NCBI RefSeq assembly: GCF_001713355.1
Contig: NZ_CP016448.1
Coordinates: 124,001 to 188,000 of the forward strand
From: Methyloversatilis sp. RAC08
Lineage (GTDB): Bacteria > Pseudomonadota > Gammaproteobacteria > Burkholderiales > Rhodocyclaceae
Reading direction: 5' to 3'
DNA length: 64,000 bases
Of the stretch, positions 1 through 7,644 are shown one piece after another. The notes under the pieces are model-generated. The model did no database searches, had not been told where the DNA came from, and was given only the letters and a program-made list of their open reading frames with translations. The position numbers and the translations under genes were made by a program. How positions within the stretch are numbered: position 1 is the first letter of the stretch; each line of letters opens with the position of its first letter.

Positions 1-141
1 GCTGCTGTGCACAAAAAAGGGCATGAAGCACGGCTCAAGCACCAGGGGATACGAGGGTCTATTCAGGGATAACAAACACAAACTCTTTTATTTCATGAGC
101 TTGGGAAATATTCTCGAACCCTGCCTCTGGATGGATCCAAA

Positions 142-157
142 CGGCACGTTGCTTGCT
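142..157 (+). promoter_or_regulatory. Putative sigma-54 (RpoN) -24/-12 promoter
   Basis: The sequence CGGCACG-TTGC-TTGCT matches the RpoN consensus TGGCACG-N4-TTGCW at every position except the first, with the essential GG and GC doublets at the right spacing. It lies about 155 bp before the PEP-CTERM gene start, so the leader would be long. In floc-forming relatives, PEP-CTERM genes are known to be driven by RpoN with the PrsK/PrsR two-component system. Bases 1-141 hold nothing else I can recognise. Confidence 0.6.
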
Positions 158-313
158 TATCAACCTTCGGGATCGACCGCCTGTCACCCGAGGCAATCAC
201 AGAGAGTCCGGTTTCATGCAGTTGCAATTGAAATTGGTTCAAATGGTTGTGTCAGACAGTCGTTCTTGCAAAAATTTGTTTTGCGATCTGTCACTTTCTT
301 GAAAGGTACGGAA

Positions 314-805
314 ATGAAGAAATCTCTACTGGCAGTAGCCGTAACCGGCCTGTTCGCCGTATCAGGCGCCCAGGCTGCAACAGACTGGGGTGTTCACGCT
401 CCGGTCGAAACCGGTATCGCATCACTGACCGGTTCCTTCTCCGAAATTTTCACTTTTTCGCTGAGCGCCCCCACCACGACGCTCTCGACGATCGCGATAT
501 CTTTCGAATCAACGCCCGTCTTCGGTCTGAGTGCCGACAGCATGGTGTGGCTGTACAAGGAAACGGGTGCTGTTGACACGTTCACGGCTGCATACAGCTT
601 TGGCACGTTGTTCACAGCCAATAACCTGCTTGCCGGCGACTACTACTACAAGGTCACCGGTTCGACGACCGGCAGCCTCGGCGGTGTATTCGCCCTGACT
701 TCCACCACCGCTCCCATCACAGTGGTTCCGGAAGCGGACACCTACCTGATGATGCTGGCTGGTCTGGGCATGATCGGTCTGATGGCAAAGCGTCGCATGA
801 GCTGA
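314..805 (+). CDS. FxDxF-like PEP-CTERM exported protein
   Basis: A 163-residue secreted protein. An N-terminal Sec signal peptide (MKKSLLAVAVTGLFAVSGAQA) is followed by a beta-rich Ser/Thr/Ala-rich body and a C-terminal sorting tail: the motif VPEAD (a PEP variant) near residue 140, a hydrophobic helix and a basic end (KRRMS). Such tails are recognised by exosortase, which links surface proteins to exopolysaccharide and floc formation. I chose the ATG at 314 because the signal peptide starts there and AAAGG precedes it. The frame is open back to 23, but that extension contains the promoter-like site and no protein-like sequence. No exosortase gene is in the window. Confidence 0.85.
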   Translation: MKKSLLAVAVTGLFAVSGAQAATDWGVHAPVETGIASLTGSFSEIFTFSLSAPTTTLSTIAISFESTPVFGLSADSMVWLYKETGAVDTFTAAYSFGTLFTANNLLAGDYYYKVTGSTTGSLGGVFALTSTTAPITVVPEADTYLMMLAGLGMIGLMAKRRMS

Positions 806-820
806 TCGGCTTCAGCCGTT

Positions 821-854
821 CAACAAGAAAGCACCTTCGGGTGCTTTTTTGTTG
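821..854 (+). terminator. Rho-independent terminator after the PEP-CTERM gene
   Basis: The stem AAGCACC (829-835) / GGTGCTT (840-846) has a TTCG tetraloop and a following T-run. The flanks CAACAA / TTGTTG extend the pairing. This is a textbook intrinsic terminator 16 bp past the stop codon. Confidence 0.92.
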
Positions 855-1102
855 CCTGGATGATCCAGGAAAAGTTCGCTGCAATGCAGCACTGTCAGAA
901 ACCTCGACGCTCGGATGCATGACCTAAGTCGTAGGGCACAGATCGCCACAAAGAGTTGCAACCATCCAAGTTAAATGAAAATTCATTATTTTTCATACAC
1001 TTGAAAATACTTCTCTTTTAAAAAAGCCATCTCCTGTGTATCTGCGCGCCAATTTTGACGTGTAACAAATCTCGACAATCCATCTTCCGCAGTGCAAAGC
1101 GC
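855..1102. other. Intergenic stretch without a recognisable gene
   Basis: There is no convincing coding sequence between the PEP-CTERM terminator and the lexA promoter. The only structure seen is an AT-rich inverted repeat, ATGAAAA (975-981) / TTTTCAT (990-996), of unknown meaning. Confidence 0.5.
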
Positions 1103-1129
1103 TTGCAGGACAGCTGGTAACTGTATAAA
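1103..1129 (+). promoter_or_regulatory. Probable lexA promoter
   Basis: A -35-like TTGCAG (1103-1108) and a -10-like TATAAA (1124-1129) are separated by only 15 bp, so the match is imperfect. The -10 lies inside the LexA operator, as expected for SOS autoregulation. Confidence 0.45.
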
Positions 1130-1136
1130 AATACAG
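1121..1136 (+). promoter_or_regulatory. LexA operator (SOS box)
   Basis: CTGTATAAAAATACAG fits the CTG-N10-CAG LexA box, with near-perfect dyad symmetry. It lies 25 bp before lexA and so should repress lexA-imuA-imuB until DNA damage triggers LexA self-cleavage. Confidence 0.92.
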
Positions 1137-1161
1137 TCCACGAACATTCCTGTACCGAACC

Positions 1162-1770
1162 ATGGTCTCAAGCGTCCTGACGGCCCGTCAGCAACAGATC
1201 CTGCAACTGATACGCGATGCCGTCAGCGAACGCGGCAGCCCGCCCACCCGGGCAGAAATCGCACAGGCCTTCGGCTTCCGCTCCCCCAATGCCGCAGAAA
1301 GCCATCTGCGGGCGCTGGCGCGCAAGGGCGTCATCAGTCTGGATGAAGGTCGTGCACGCGGCATCCGGCTGACCGAATCTCCCGGCATCCCGCTGATCGG
1401 CCGGGTGGCGGCGGGCAGCCCGATACTGGCCGATGCGCATGTGCAGGGCCGCTACCAGCTCGATCCGGCAATGTTTTCACCCCGCGCCGACTACCTGCTG
1501 CGGGTGTGCGGCCAGAGCATGCGCGACGCCGGCATCCTCGATGGCGACCTGCTCGCCATCCACGCCACGAACGAAGCGGTGAATGGCCAGATCATCGTCG
1601 CCCGCCTGAGCGAAGAAGTGACCGTGAAGCGTTTGAAACGGCTCGGCTCACGCGTCGAACTGCTGCCAGAAAATCCGGAGTTCCAACCCATCGTGATCGA
1701 TGCGCAGCGCGATCCGCTGGTGATCGAGGGCGTGGTGGTCGGCCTGATCCGCAACGGCAGTCCGGTCTGA
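1162..1770 (+). CDS. lexA: LexA, SOS repressor/autopeptidase
   Basis: Repressor of the SOS regulon, 202 residues, the usual LexA length. The N-terminal winged helix-turn-helix (about 1-70; [14 protein letters not shown] and [13 protein letters not shown]) binds the operator. The self-cleavage site is Ala84-Gly85 in RVAAGSP. The C-terminal S24 peptidase domain has the catalytic Ser119 (GQSM) and Lys156 (VTVKRL) dyad. RecA-ssDNA filaments stimulate cleavage. The start ATG lies 25 bp after the SOS box. imuA begins 4 bp after the stop, so the genes are one transcription unit and the mutagenesis genes are damage-inducible. Confidence 0.97.
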   Translation: MVSSVLTARQQQILQLIRDAVSERGSPPTRAEIAQAFGFRSPNAAESHLRALARKGVISLDEGRARGIRLTESPGIPLIGRVAAGSPILADAHVQGRYQLDPAMFSPRADYLLRVCGQSMRDAGILDGDLLAIHATNEAVNGQIIVARLSEEVTVKRLKRLGSRVELLPENPEFQPIVIDAQRDPLVIEGVVVGLIRNGSPV

Positions 1771-1774
1771 CGCG

Positions 1775-2464
1775 ATGAGCACGCAAGCGCTGAATCTCTT
1801 CCGGCATCCGTCACTCTGGCGTGCCGGCGACGTGTCACCAGCAGTGCCGAATGGCATCCCGACCGGTCACGCCGCACTGAATGCCGCTCTGCCGGGTCAG
1901 GGCTGGCCGGTCGGCGAAATGACCGAATTGCTGACCGACTGCAGCGGCCACGGCGAACTGTCGCTGTTGATGCCTTTGCTGGCCGGAGCCGAAGCAGAGG
2001 GCAACTGGCGGGTCTGGGTGGCGCCGCCACATCTGCCCGGCGTGTCTGCGCTGGCGGCAGCCGGCGTAAGGCCCCGGCAATTGATCGTGGTACGGGCAGA
2101 CACGGCGGGCGAGCGGGTGTGGGCGATCCGCCAGGCATTGCGTTCAGGCGTCTGTTCGGTTGTCGTCGGCTGGCTCGACCGCGTCGACAATGCATTGCTG
2201 CGACGGCTGCAGCTGGCGGTACGTGAGGCGGCGATTCCGCTGATCCTGTTCCGTCCGCTGCAGCAGGCACAGCACGCCTCGCCTGCGGCACTGCGGCTGC
2301 AGCTGTCGGCCCGCGCAGCCGGCGTGCTGCGCATCGACATCCTGAAACGGCGCGGTGCGCCGGCAAACCAGCCGCTCTACCTGCAGGGAGCAGGTTTCGA
2401 AGCGCCGCCGGCCATGGCAGCGATGCGCTGTGCCGCTCCACCCGTGCTGGCGCTGACCGCATGA
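1775..2464 (+). CDS. imuA: ImuA, translesion-synthesis accessory protein (RecA-like)
   Basis: A 229-residue SulA/RecA-like protein of the ImuA family, found with ImuB in SOS mutagenesis cassettes. The opening segment (IPTGHAALNAALPGQGWPVG) and the core with EMTELLTDCSGHGELSLL, a degenerate P-loop region, are typical of the family. It begins 4 bp after lexA. In the known ImuA-ImuB-DnaE2 mutasome, ImuA is thought to support DnaE2-dependent lesion bypass. No dnaE2 follows here, so any DnaE2 partner must be encoded elsewhere. Confidence 0.9.
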   Translation: MSTQALNLFRHPSLWRAGDVSPAVPNGIPTGHAALNAALPGQGWPVGEMTELLTDCSGHGELSLLMPLLAGAEAEGNWRVWVAPPHLPGVSALAAAGVRPRQLIVVRADTAGERVWAIRQALRSGVCSVVVGWLDRVDNALLRRLQLAVREAAIPLILFRPLQQAQHASPAALRLQLSARAAGVLRIDILKRRGAPANQPLYLQGAGFEAPPAMAAMRCAAPPVLALTA

Positions 2465-2486
2465 AGCCACTGACGTCGCAAATCAT

Positions 2487-2663
2487 CCTGAGAACGCCAG
2501 CTGATCAGCGTCGTGAGCATGCTTCGCGGGGCGCCCCTCCAGCCGTGCACGCGGCATCGAAGCGTTCGCAGCCGAAGGGTGGCGCTCCGGAATACGACGA
2601 CAGTGTCGCCGGCGAAAACTTTCAATTCAAAAGCATGGTGAGCGGTCAAATGAGGTTTTCAGG
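2487..2663. mobile_element. MITE-like element, copy A (imuA-imuB junction)
   Basis: A 177-bp non-coding element. Its left end CCTGAGAACGCCAGCTGATC and the reverse complement of its right end, CCTGAAAACCTCATTTGACC, are related terminal inverted repeats. It is flanked by a perfect 5-bp direct repeat ATCAT (2482-2486 and 2664-2668), which looks like a target-site duplication. Internal bases 2539-2564 match, inverted, 4742-4767 of copy B at 22 of 26 positions. The right end carries GAGG (2652-2655), the only Shine-Dalgarno-like sequence before imuB, and the right-hand duplication includes the first two bases of the imuB ATG. No transposase is encoded. Confidence 0.72.
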
Positions 2664-2666
2664 ATC

Positions 2667-4124
2667 ATGCGCTGGCTGGCACTCGTCTTTCCCGACTGGC
2701 CCATGCAGGCCCTGTTCCGCAACCCTTCGCACACCCGTCCGCTGGCTGTGGCGCACCGGCAGCGCGTGTGCGCGCTGGACGCGATGGCACTGGCACAGGG
2801 CGTGCGCCCCGGACAGGGTGTGGCCGACGCACTGGCAATAGCCCCGGACCTGCTCGTAAGAACGAAATCCTCCGAGGCCGAGCGCTCTGCGCTGCGTGAA
2901 GCTGCAGGCTGCACACTGCGCTATACGCCGCGGGTGGTGCTGGAAGATGACGGGCTGCTGCTCGACATCGCCGGCAGCATGCGGCTGTTCGGCGGACTGG
3001 ATGCCCTGCTCCGCCATCTGCGCAGCGATCTGGCTGCGGCAGGCTTTCGGGCGCTGAGCGCCTGCGCCCCCACCCCACGCGCGGCACGCTGGCTGGCGCG
3101 CGCCGCGCCTGGTCAGTGCGTGGCAGACGACGATCATGCTCTGGCAGAAGCACTGGCTGCGTTGCCGCTGCGCGCGATGGAAGCCGATGCTTCCCTGCTC
3201 GCCCTGCTTGCTGACAGCGGCCTGCGTACCGTGGGCGAAGTGATGAAACTGCCGCGCGACGCCCTGGCGCGACGCGACGCGGCCGGACTGCGTCGTCTGC
3301 TTGATCAGGCGCTCGGCCAGCGACCTGACCCGCGGCCGTATTTCGAGGCAGCACCGCAGATCGACAGCCGACTCGAACTGCCGGTACCGCGACACGACAG
3401 TGACGTGCTGCTGTTCGCGGCCAATCGGCTGTTCAACGCCTGCTGCACGCAGCTGGCCGCCGTGCATGCCGGCATCGAAAGCTGTCGGCTCGAACTGGAA
3501 CATGAACACCATCCGCCGACCGTGCTGACGCTGACACTGGGCACGCCGTCACGTGACGCCCATCGCATGGCGCTGCTGACGCGCGAACACCTGGCACGGC
3601 TTGCCTTGCCCGAAGCCGTCGGCGCGCTGCGCCTGAAGGCTGCGCACTGGATCGAACTGGCCGGGCGCAGCGAAGACCTGTTCGGTCCGCAGGCCCCCTC
3701 GCCCGCCCGGCGGCAGGAAGCCGGCAGGCTGTTGATCGAACACCTGCGGGCCCGACTCGGACCGGACCGGGTGTACGCGCTGTCCGCCTGTGCCGACCAC
3801 CGGCCGGAACGGTCGCAGCAGCAGGTCGAACCCGGTCCGGGCGCGACCGCCGCTGGACAGGTCGGCAGACGCCCGCTCTGGCTGCTGCCTGAACCCCGGT
3901 TGCTGCAGACCGTCCGCGACCAGCCCTGGCGCGCCGGACCGCTTCAACTGGTCAGTGGCCCCGAACGCATCGAATCCGGCTGGTGGGACACCGATGGTGA
4001 AGCCAGTCCGGGCGACACGCTGCGCGACTACTTCGTCGCGCTGGGCACCGATCACGCCCGGTTGTGGATCTACCGCGAGCATCTTCCGCCGCACCGCTGG
4101 TATCTGCACGGGCTGTTCGCGTGA
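2667..4124 (+). CDS. imuB: ImuB, Y-family polymerase-like mutasome subunit
   Basis: A 485-residue protein related to DNA polymerase IV/V (N-terminal palm and fingers, then thumb and little-finger regions). It begins with LALVFPDWPMQ, where active Y-family enzymes have an acidic catalytic residue, consistent with ImuB being a catalytically inactive hub that bridges the beta clamp and DnaE2. The C-terminus (RIESGWWDTDGEA, DYFVALG, LWIYREH, WYLHGLFA) is characteristic of ImuB. It probably belongs to the lexA-imuA unit, but is separated from imuA by 202 bp containing MITE-like copy A. Immediate dnaE2 linkage is absent. Confidence 0.92.
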   Translation: MRWLALVFPDWPMQALFRNPSHTRPLAVAHRQRVCALDAMALAQGVRPGQGVADALAIAPDLLVRTKSSEAERSALREAAGCTLRYTPRVVLEDDGLLLDIAGSMRLFGGLDALLRHLRSDLAAAGFRALSACAPTPRAARWLARAAPGQCVADDDHALAEALAALPLRAMEADASLLALLADSGLRTVGEVMKLPRDALARRDAAGLRRLLDQALGQRPDPRPYFEAAPQIDSRLELPVPRHDSDVLLFAANRLFNACCTQLAAVHAGIESCRLELEHEHHPPTVLTLTLGTPSRDAHRMALLTREHLARLALPEAVGALRLKAAHWIELAGRSEDLFGPQAPSPARRQEAGRLLIEHLRARLGPDRVYALSACADHRPERSQQQVEPGPGATAAGQVGRRPLWLLPEPRLLQTVRDQPWRAGPLQLVSGPERIESGWWDTDGEASPGDTLRDYFVALGTDHARLWIYREHLPPHRWYLHGLFA

Positions 4125-4163
4125 AGTAGCATCCACCTGATCGATCGATATCCGCGAGCGCAC

Positions 4164-4646
4164 ATGAATACCCTGGAAACATTGAAATCCACCTTCGCCC
4201 AGCCGGGCTGCGTGACCTGGATCGGGGTGCGGCCGGCGCGCCTGAAGCCGCTGCAGCCGGTCGAATCGGTACAGGCCATAGAAGCGCTCGGGCTGGAAGG
4301 CGACCACTACGCCAGCCCGGGCGGCAAGCGCCAGGTCACGCTGATACAGGCCGAGCACCTGCAGACGGTAGCCGGCCTGCTCGGCGCGGACACGATCAGC
4401 CCTGATCAAGTGCGGCGCAACATCGTGGTCAGCGGCATCAATCTTCTGGCACTCAAGGGCCGACGTTTCCAGTTGGGCGAAGCGCTGCTGGAATACACCG
4501 GCACCTGCGACCCCTGCTCGCGCATGGAAAGCAATCTGGGCCGTGGCGGCTACAACGCGATGCGCGGGCATGGCGGCATCACCGCACGGGTGCTGCGCAG
4601 CGGTCGCGTCGGCCTGGGTGACGCCGTACTTGCCGGCGACGATTGA
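4164..4646 (+). CDS. MOSC-domain protein
   Basis: A 160-residue single-domain MOSC protein. MOSC domains (molybdenum cofactor sulfurase C-terminal) bind the molybdenum cofactor and act in sulfur transfer or reduction of N-hydroxylated compounds. Seen here are GLEGDHYASPGGKRQVTLIQ and the conserved cysteine region TGTCDPCSRME, followed by GGITARVL and a terminal glycine-rich strand. The gene starts 39 bp after imuB on the same strand and may be read through from it. Its substrate is unknown. The MITE-like copy B begins 1 bp after the stop codon. Confidence 0.85.
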   Translation: MNTLETLKSTFAQPGCVTWIGVRPARLKPLQPVESVQAIEALGLEGDHYASPGGKRQVTLIQAEHLQTVAGLLGADTISPDQVRRNIVVSGINLLALKGRRFQLGEALLEYTGTCDPCSRMESNLGRGGYNAMRGHGGITARVLRSGRVGLGDAVLAGDD

Positions 4647-4647
4647 A

Positions 4648-4864
4648 CCTGAAGACCCCAATTGACCGCTTGCCATGTTGCTTCGAGCCTCGCGCATCAT
4701 GAAGATCGGTGCTTTGTGCTCCCTCACACACCCGGTGAGACCGCTTCGACGTCGCGTGCGCGGCCGGCAGGGTGCCATCCTGCCGCGTCCTCGCGGCTTG
4801 CCGGACACTCCACCGACCCTGCCCTTCATCCTCCACCACGCGCCGATCAACTGAGGTTTTCAGG
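4648..4864. mobile_element. MITE-like element, copy B
   Basis: A 217-bp element with termini CCTGAAGACCCCAATTGACC (left) and, as reverse complement of the right end, CCTGAAAACCTCAGTTGATC. These match copy A's ends to a shared consensus CCTGAAAACCTCA-N-TTGAYC. The flanking pentamers TTGAA (4643-4647) and TCGAA (4865-4869) differ at one base and fit a decayed 5-bp target duplication that overlaps the MOSC stop codon. The internal region is only partly alike between the copies, and no transposase gene is present. Confidence 0.68.
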
Positions 4865-4930
4865 TCGAATGCATCCGGCGGCGAACCGAGCAGGCCATAA
4901 TCCGTTCAACAAAGACAGGGAGACAGCCGG

Positions 4931-5593
4931 ATGGACAGACGACGCATGCTCACGCGCTTGCTGGTGGCCGGCAGCGCCGCCCCACTTGCACTGGACTCGT
5001 TGGTGCGCGAGGCCCTGGCCCGCGACGACCGCCCCGGGCTGCGCGGCTTCCGCGGCAACGTGACGATCAATGGTGTGCCGGCGAAATTCGGCATGCCGGT
5101 GCATCCGGGCGACACGGTGCGCACCGGCGCGGGGTCGGAAGCCATTTACGTGATAGGCCGCGACGCGTTCATGCAACGTGGTGACTCGCACGTCGCCTTC
5201 GGCAGCGGCGTTGCCGCCGACCTGATGCGCGTCATCACCGGCCGCCTGCTGTCGGTGTTCGACCGCGGTCAGCGGCGCATCGCAACCCCGGTTGCCACGA
5301 TAGGCATCCGGGGTACCGGCTGCTACATCGAAACGGCCGAGGACCAGACCTATTTCTGTCTGTGCTACGGCGAAGCCGTTATCGCGCGCACCGGTAATCC
5401 GGACCAGACCGAAACCATCCAGACCCGCCATCACGACAAGCCGATGTGGCTGCGCGACAAGCCGGGTGGCGACATGATGTCGGCCGCCAAGCTGATCAAC
5501 CACACGGATGCTGAGCTGACCTTGCTCGAAGGGCTGGTCGGCCGCAAGCCTCCCTTCGTCGGTGTCGGCTGGCCACCGGGCGAAGGTTACTGA
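4931..5593 (+). CDS. FecR-domain protein with twin-arginine-like leader
   Basis: A 220-residue exported protein. The N-terminus MDRRRMLTRLLVAGSAAPLA has a twin-arginine-like pattern and a hydrophobic stretch. The middle resembles a FecR domain: VHPGDTVRTGAGSEAIYVIG, then VFDRGQRRIATPVATIGIRG-TGCY, the ATPVATIGIRGT pattern being typical of FecR-type beta-helical domains. There is no adjacent fecI sigma factor or TonB receptor, so classic iron signalling is not supported. AGGGAGA precedes the ATG. It converges with the GspE-type gene. Its function is unknown. Confidence 0.7.
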   Translation: MDRRRMLTRLLVAGSAAPLALDSLVREALARDDRPGLRGFRGNVTINGVPAKFGMPVHPGDTVRTGAGSEAIYVIGRDAFMQRGDSHVAFGSGVAADLMRVITGRLLSVFDRGQRRIATPVATIGIRGTGCYIETAEDQTYFCLCYGEAVIARTGNPDQTETIQTRHHDKPMWLRDKPGGDMMSAAKLINHTDAELTLLEGLVGRKPPFVGVGWPPGEGY

Positions 5594-5615
5594 GCACCGG
5601 GGCGCCCACCCGGCT

Positions 5616-7406
5616 TCAGGCCGGCGGCGCCACCTTCATCACTTCGCCCAGCGTGGTCACGCCTTGGGCAATCTTCAGTGCGCCGGACACGCGCAGCGGG
5701 TACATGCCTTCGCGATAAGCCTGTTCGCGCAGCGCGGCAATGTCGGCACTGGCCGAAATCAGGTTCTTGATCTCCGGCGACATCAGCAGGATTTCATAGA
5801 TGCCGATGCGGCCTGAGTAGCCCGTCATGCGGCATTCGAGGCAGCCGACCGACTGCATGAAACGCTCCGGACGGCTCGCCTTCCATGGCGACACAAGTTC
5901 GTTCCAGGCCTGCGGATCGGTTTCCTGCGGCGTGGCCGGCTTGCGGCAGTGCGGACACAGCGTACGTACCAGCCGTTGCGCCATCACGCCGAGCACGGTG
6001 GCGTTCAGCAGATAGCTGGGTACGCCCAGATCCATCAGGCGGGTAATCGCCGACGGCGCATCGTTGGTGTGCAGTGTCGACAGCACGAGGTGACCGGTCA
6101 GCGCCGCCTGGATCGCCATTTCGGCGGTTTCCAGGTCGCGTATCTCGCCCACCATGATGATGTCCGGGTCCTGCCGCATCAGCGACCGGATGCCGGCCGA
6201 GAACGTGACGCCGATGTCGGCCGACACCTGCACCTGATTGAACGACGGTTCGATCATTTCGATCGGGTCTTCGAGCGTGCACACATTGACCTCGGGCGTG
6301 GCGAGGTTCTTCAGTGTCGAGTACAGCGTGGTGGTCTTGCCCGAGCCGGTCGGGCCGGTCACCAGCACGATGCCGTTCGGCTGCGTCGTCATGTTCTTCC
6401 AGCGCCGCGCGTCCTCGTCGGAAAAGCCCAGATCGCGGAAATCGCGCACCAGCACCTCCGGGTCGAACACCCGCATCACCAGCTTTTCGCCGAAGGCGGT
6501 CGGCAGCGTGGACAGACGCAGCTCGATTTCCTGGCCGTCGGGTGCGCGCGTCTTGATCCGCCCGTCCTGCGGCCGACGTTTCTCGACCACGTCCATGCGG
6601 CCCAGTATCTTGATGCGTGAGGTCATCGCACCCAGCACCGGCATCGGAATCTGATAGACCTGATGCAGCACGCCATCGATCCGGAAGCGCACGACGCCGA
6701 AGTCGCGCCGCGGTTCGATGTGGATGTCGCTGGCGCGCTGCTCGAAAGCGTATTGCCACAGCCAGTCGACGATGGTGACGATGTGCTGGTCATTGGCATC
6801 GAGCGGCCGGTTGCTGCGGCCCAGTTCGACCAGCTGTTCGAAGTTCGATGCACCGACCCCGCTGACGTCACCCCGCTTGGCCGCGCCCTTGACCGACTTG
6901 GCCAGGCTGTAGAACTCGACCACATAACGGGCGATGTCGTCCGGGTTGGCGATGACGCGCCGGATCGGCCGGCGCAGTATCGGCGCCAGCTCCTTTTCCC
7001 ACTCGTTCATGAAGGGCTCGGCGGTCGCGATCACCACCTCGCGCGCCGAAGCCTGGACCGGCAGGATGCGGAACCGGTTCGCGTAGGCGCTCGACACCAC
7101 TTCGGTCACGGCTGCGAAATCAACCTTCAACGGGTCGATGTGGTAGTACTCGTGACCGCTCCAGCCGGCCATCCATTCGGTCAACGCATCCAGATTGAGC
7201 GGGCGGTGCGGTGGATGCAGCGAACGCCATTTCTGCTGTGCCAGCACGACGAGCGGATGCTCTCCGCCTCGCCAGTAGCGGCGGTCGTGCATGAAGGTAC
7301 GCGCCACCGCATCGCCCAGCAGGCCATCGGCCACCATGGCGTCGACAAGCTCCTGCAGGGTCAGTTTGTGTTCGCGCTGCTCGGTGCCGGATGCGGCTGC
7401 TGTCAT
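5616..7406 (-). CDS. GspE/PilB-family secretion or pilus ATPase (orphan)
   Basis: A 596-residue hexameric ATPase of the type II secretion/type IV pilus family. The N-terminal domain (about 1-200) includes the FYSLAK helix. The nucleotide-binding core has Walker A GPTGSGKTTT (about 351-360), an Asp box and Walker B (DIIMVGEIRDLETA), and the His box (GHLVLSTLHTNDA). C-terminal Cys motifs CPHCR and CLECR fit the zinc-binding CM domain. AGGAGG 6 bp before the ATG at 7406 fixes the start, although the frame is open further upstream. No secretin, pseudopilin or gspF gene is adjacent, so it probably serves a system encoded elsewhere. Confidence 0.9.
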   Translation of the reverse strand: MTAAASGTEQREHKLTLQELVDAMVADGLLGDAVARTFMHDRRYWRGGEHPLVVLAQQKWRSLHPPHRPLNLDALTEWMAGWSGHEYYHIDPLKVDFAAVTEVVSSAYANRFRILPVQASAREVVIATAEPFMNEWEKELAPILRRPIRRVIANPDDIARYVVEFYSLAKSVKGAAKRGDVSGVGASNFEQLVELGRSNRPLDANDQHIVTIVDWLWQYAFEQRASDIHIEPRRDFGVVRFRIDGVLHQVYQIPMPVLGAMTSRIKILGRMDVVEKRRPQDGRIKTRAPDGQEIELRLSTLPTAFGEKLVMRVFDPEVLVRDFRDLGFSDEDARRWKNMTTQPNGIVLVTGPTGSGKTTTLYSTLKNLATPEVNVCTLEDPIEMIEPSFNQVQVSADIGVTFSAGIRSLMRQDPDIIMVGEIRDLETAEMAIQAALTGHLVLSTLHTNDAPSAITRLMDLGVPSYLLNATVLGVMAQRLVRTLCPHCRKPATPQETDPQAWNELVSPWKASRPERFMQSVGCLECRMTGYSGRIGIYEILLMSPEIKNLISASADIAALREQAYREGMYPLRVSGALKIAQGVTTLGEVMKVAPPA

Positions 7407-7644
7407 CGATTCCTCCTGTTGCGTCCGACTATAGCCGAGCAGCCGATTGATCCCCGGCAGGTGCAATCAAAATTTCAAGCAAAAAATTCTCGTGTTGTCG
7501 TAACATGTGCTTACAGGGTCAGACTCTGTCTGGAATCGTGCACCGGACAGCAGGAATAAAAGGCAAATAAATGCCTCTCCAGTTCGCCTGATTGGCGACG
7601 TTTTTCAGCATGCTTTTTTGTCGGCTATTCCGACGGAGGCTGAA

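Noticed and set aside
23-313. Upstream extension of the first PEP-CTERM frame
   Set aside because: It would bury the signal peptide and spans the sigma-54-like promoter; the sequence is not protein-like.
2461-2841. Frame starting at the imuA stop
   Set aside because: It runs through the MITE-like element and into imuB in another frame; an insertion artefact.
3593-3608. TGGCACG...TTGC-like sequence inside imuB
   Set aside because: Spacing is one base too short and it lies within a coding region.
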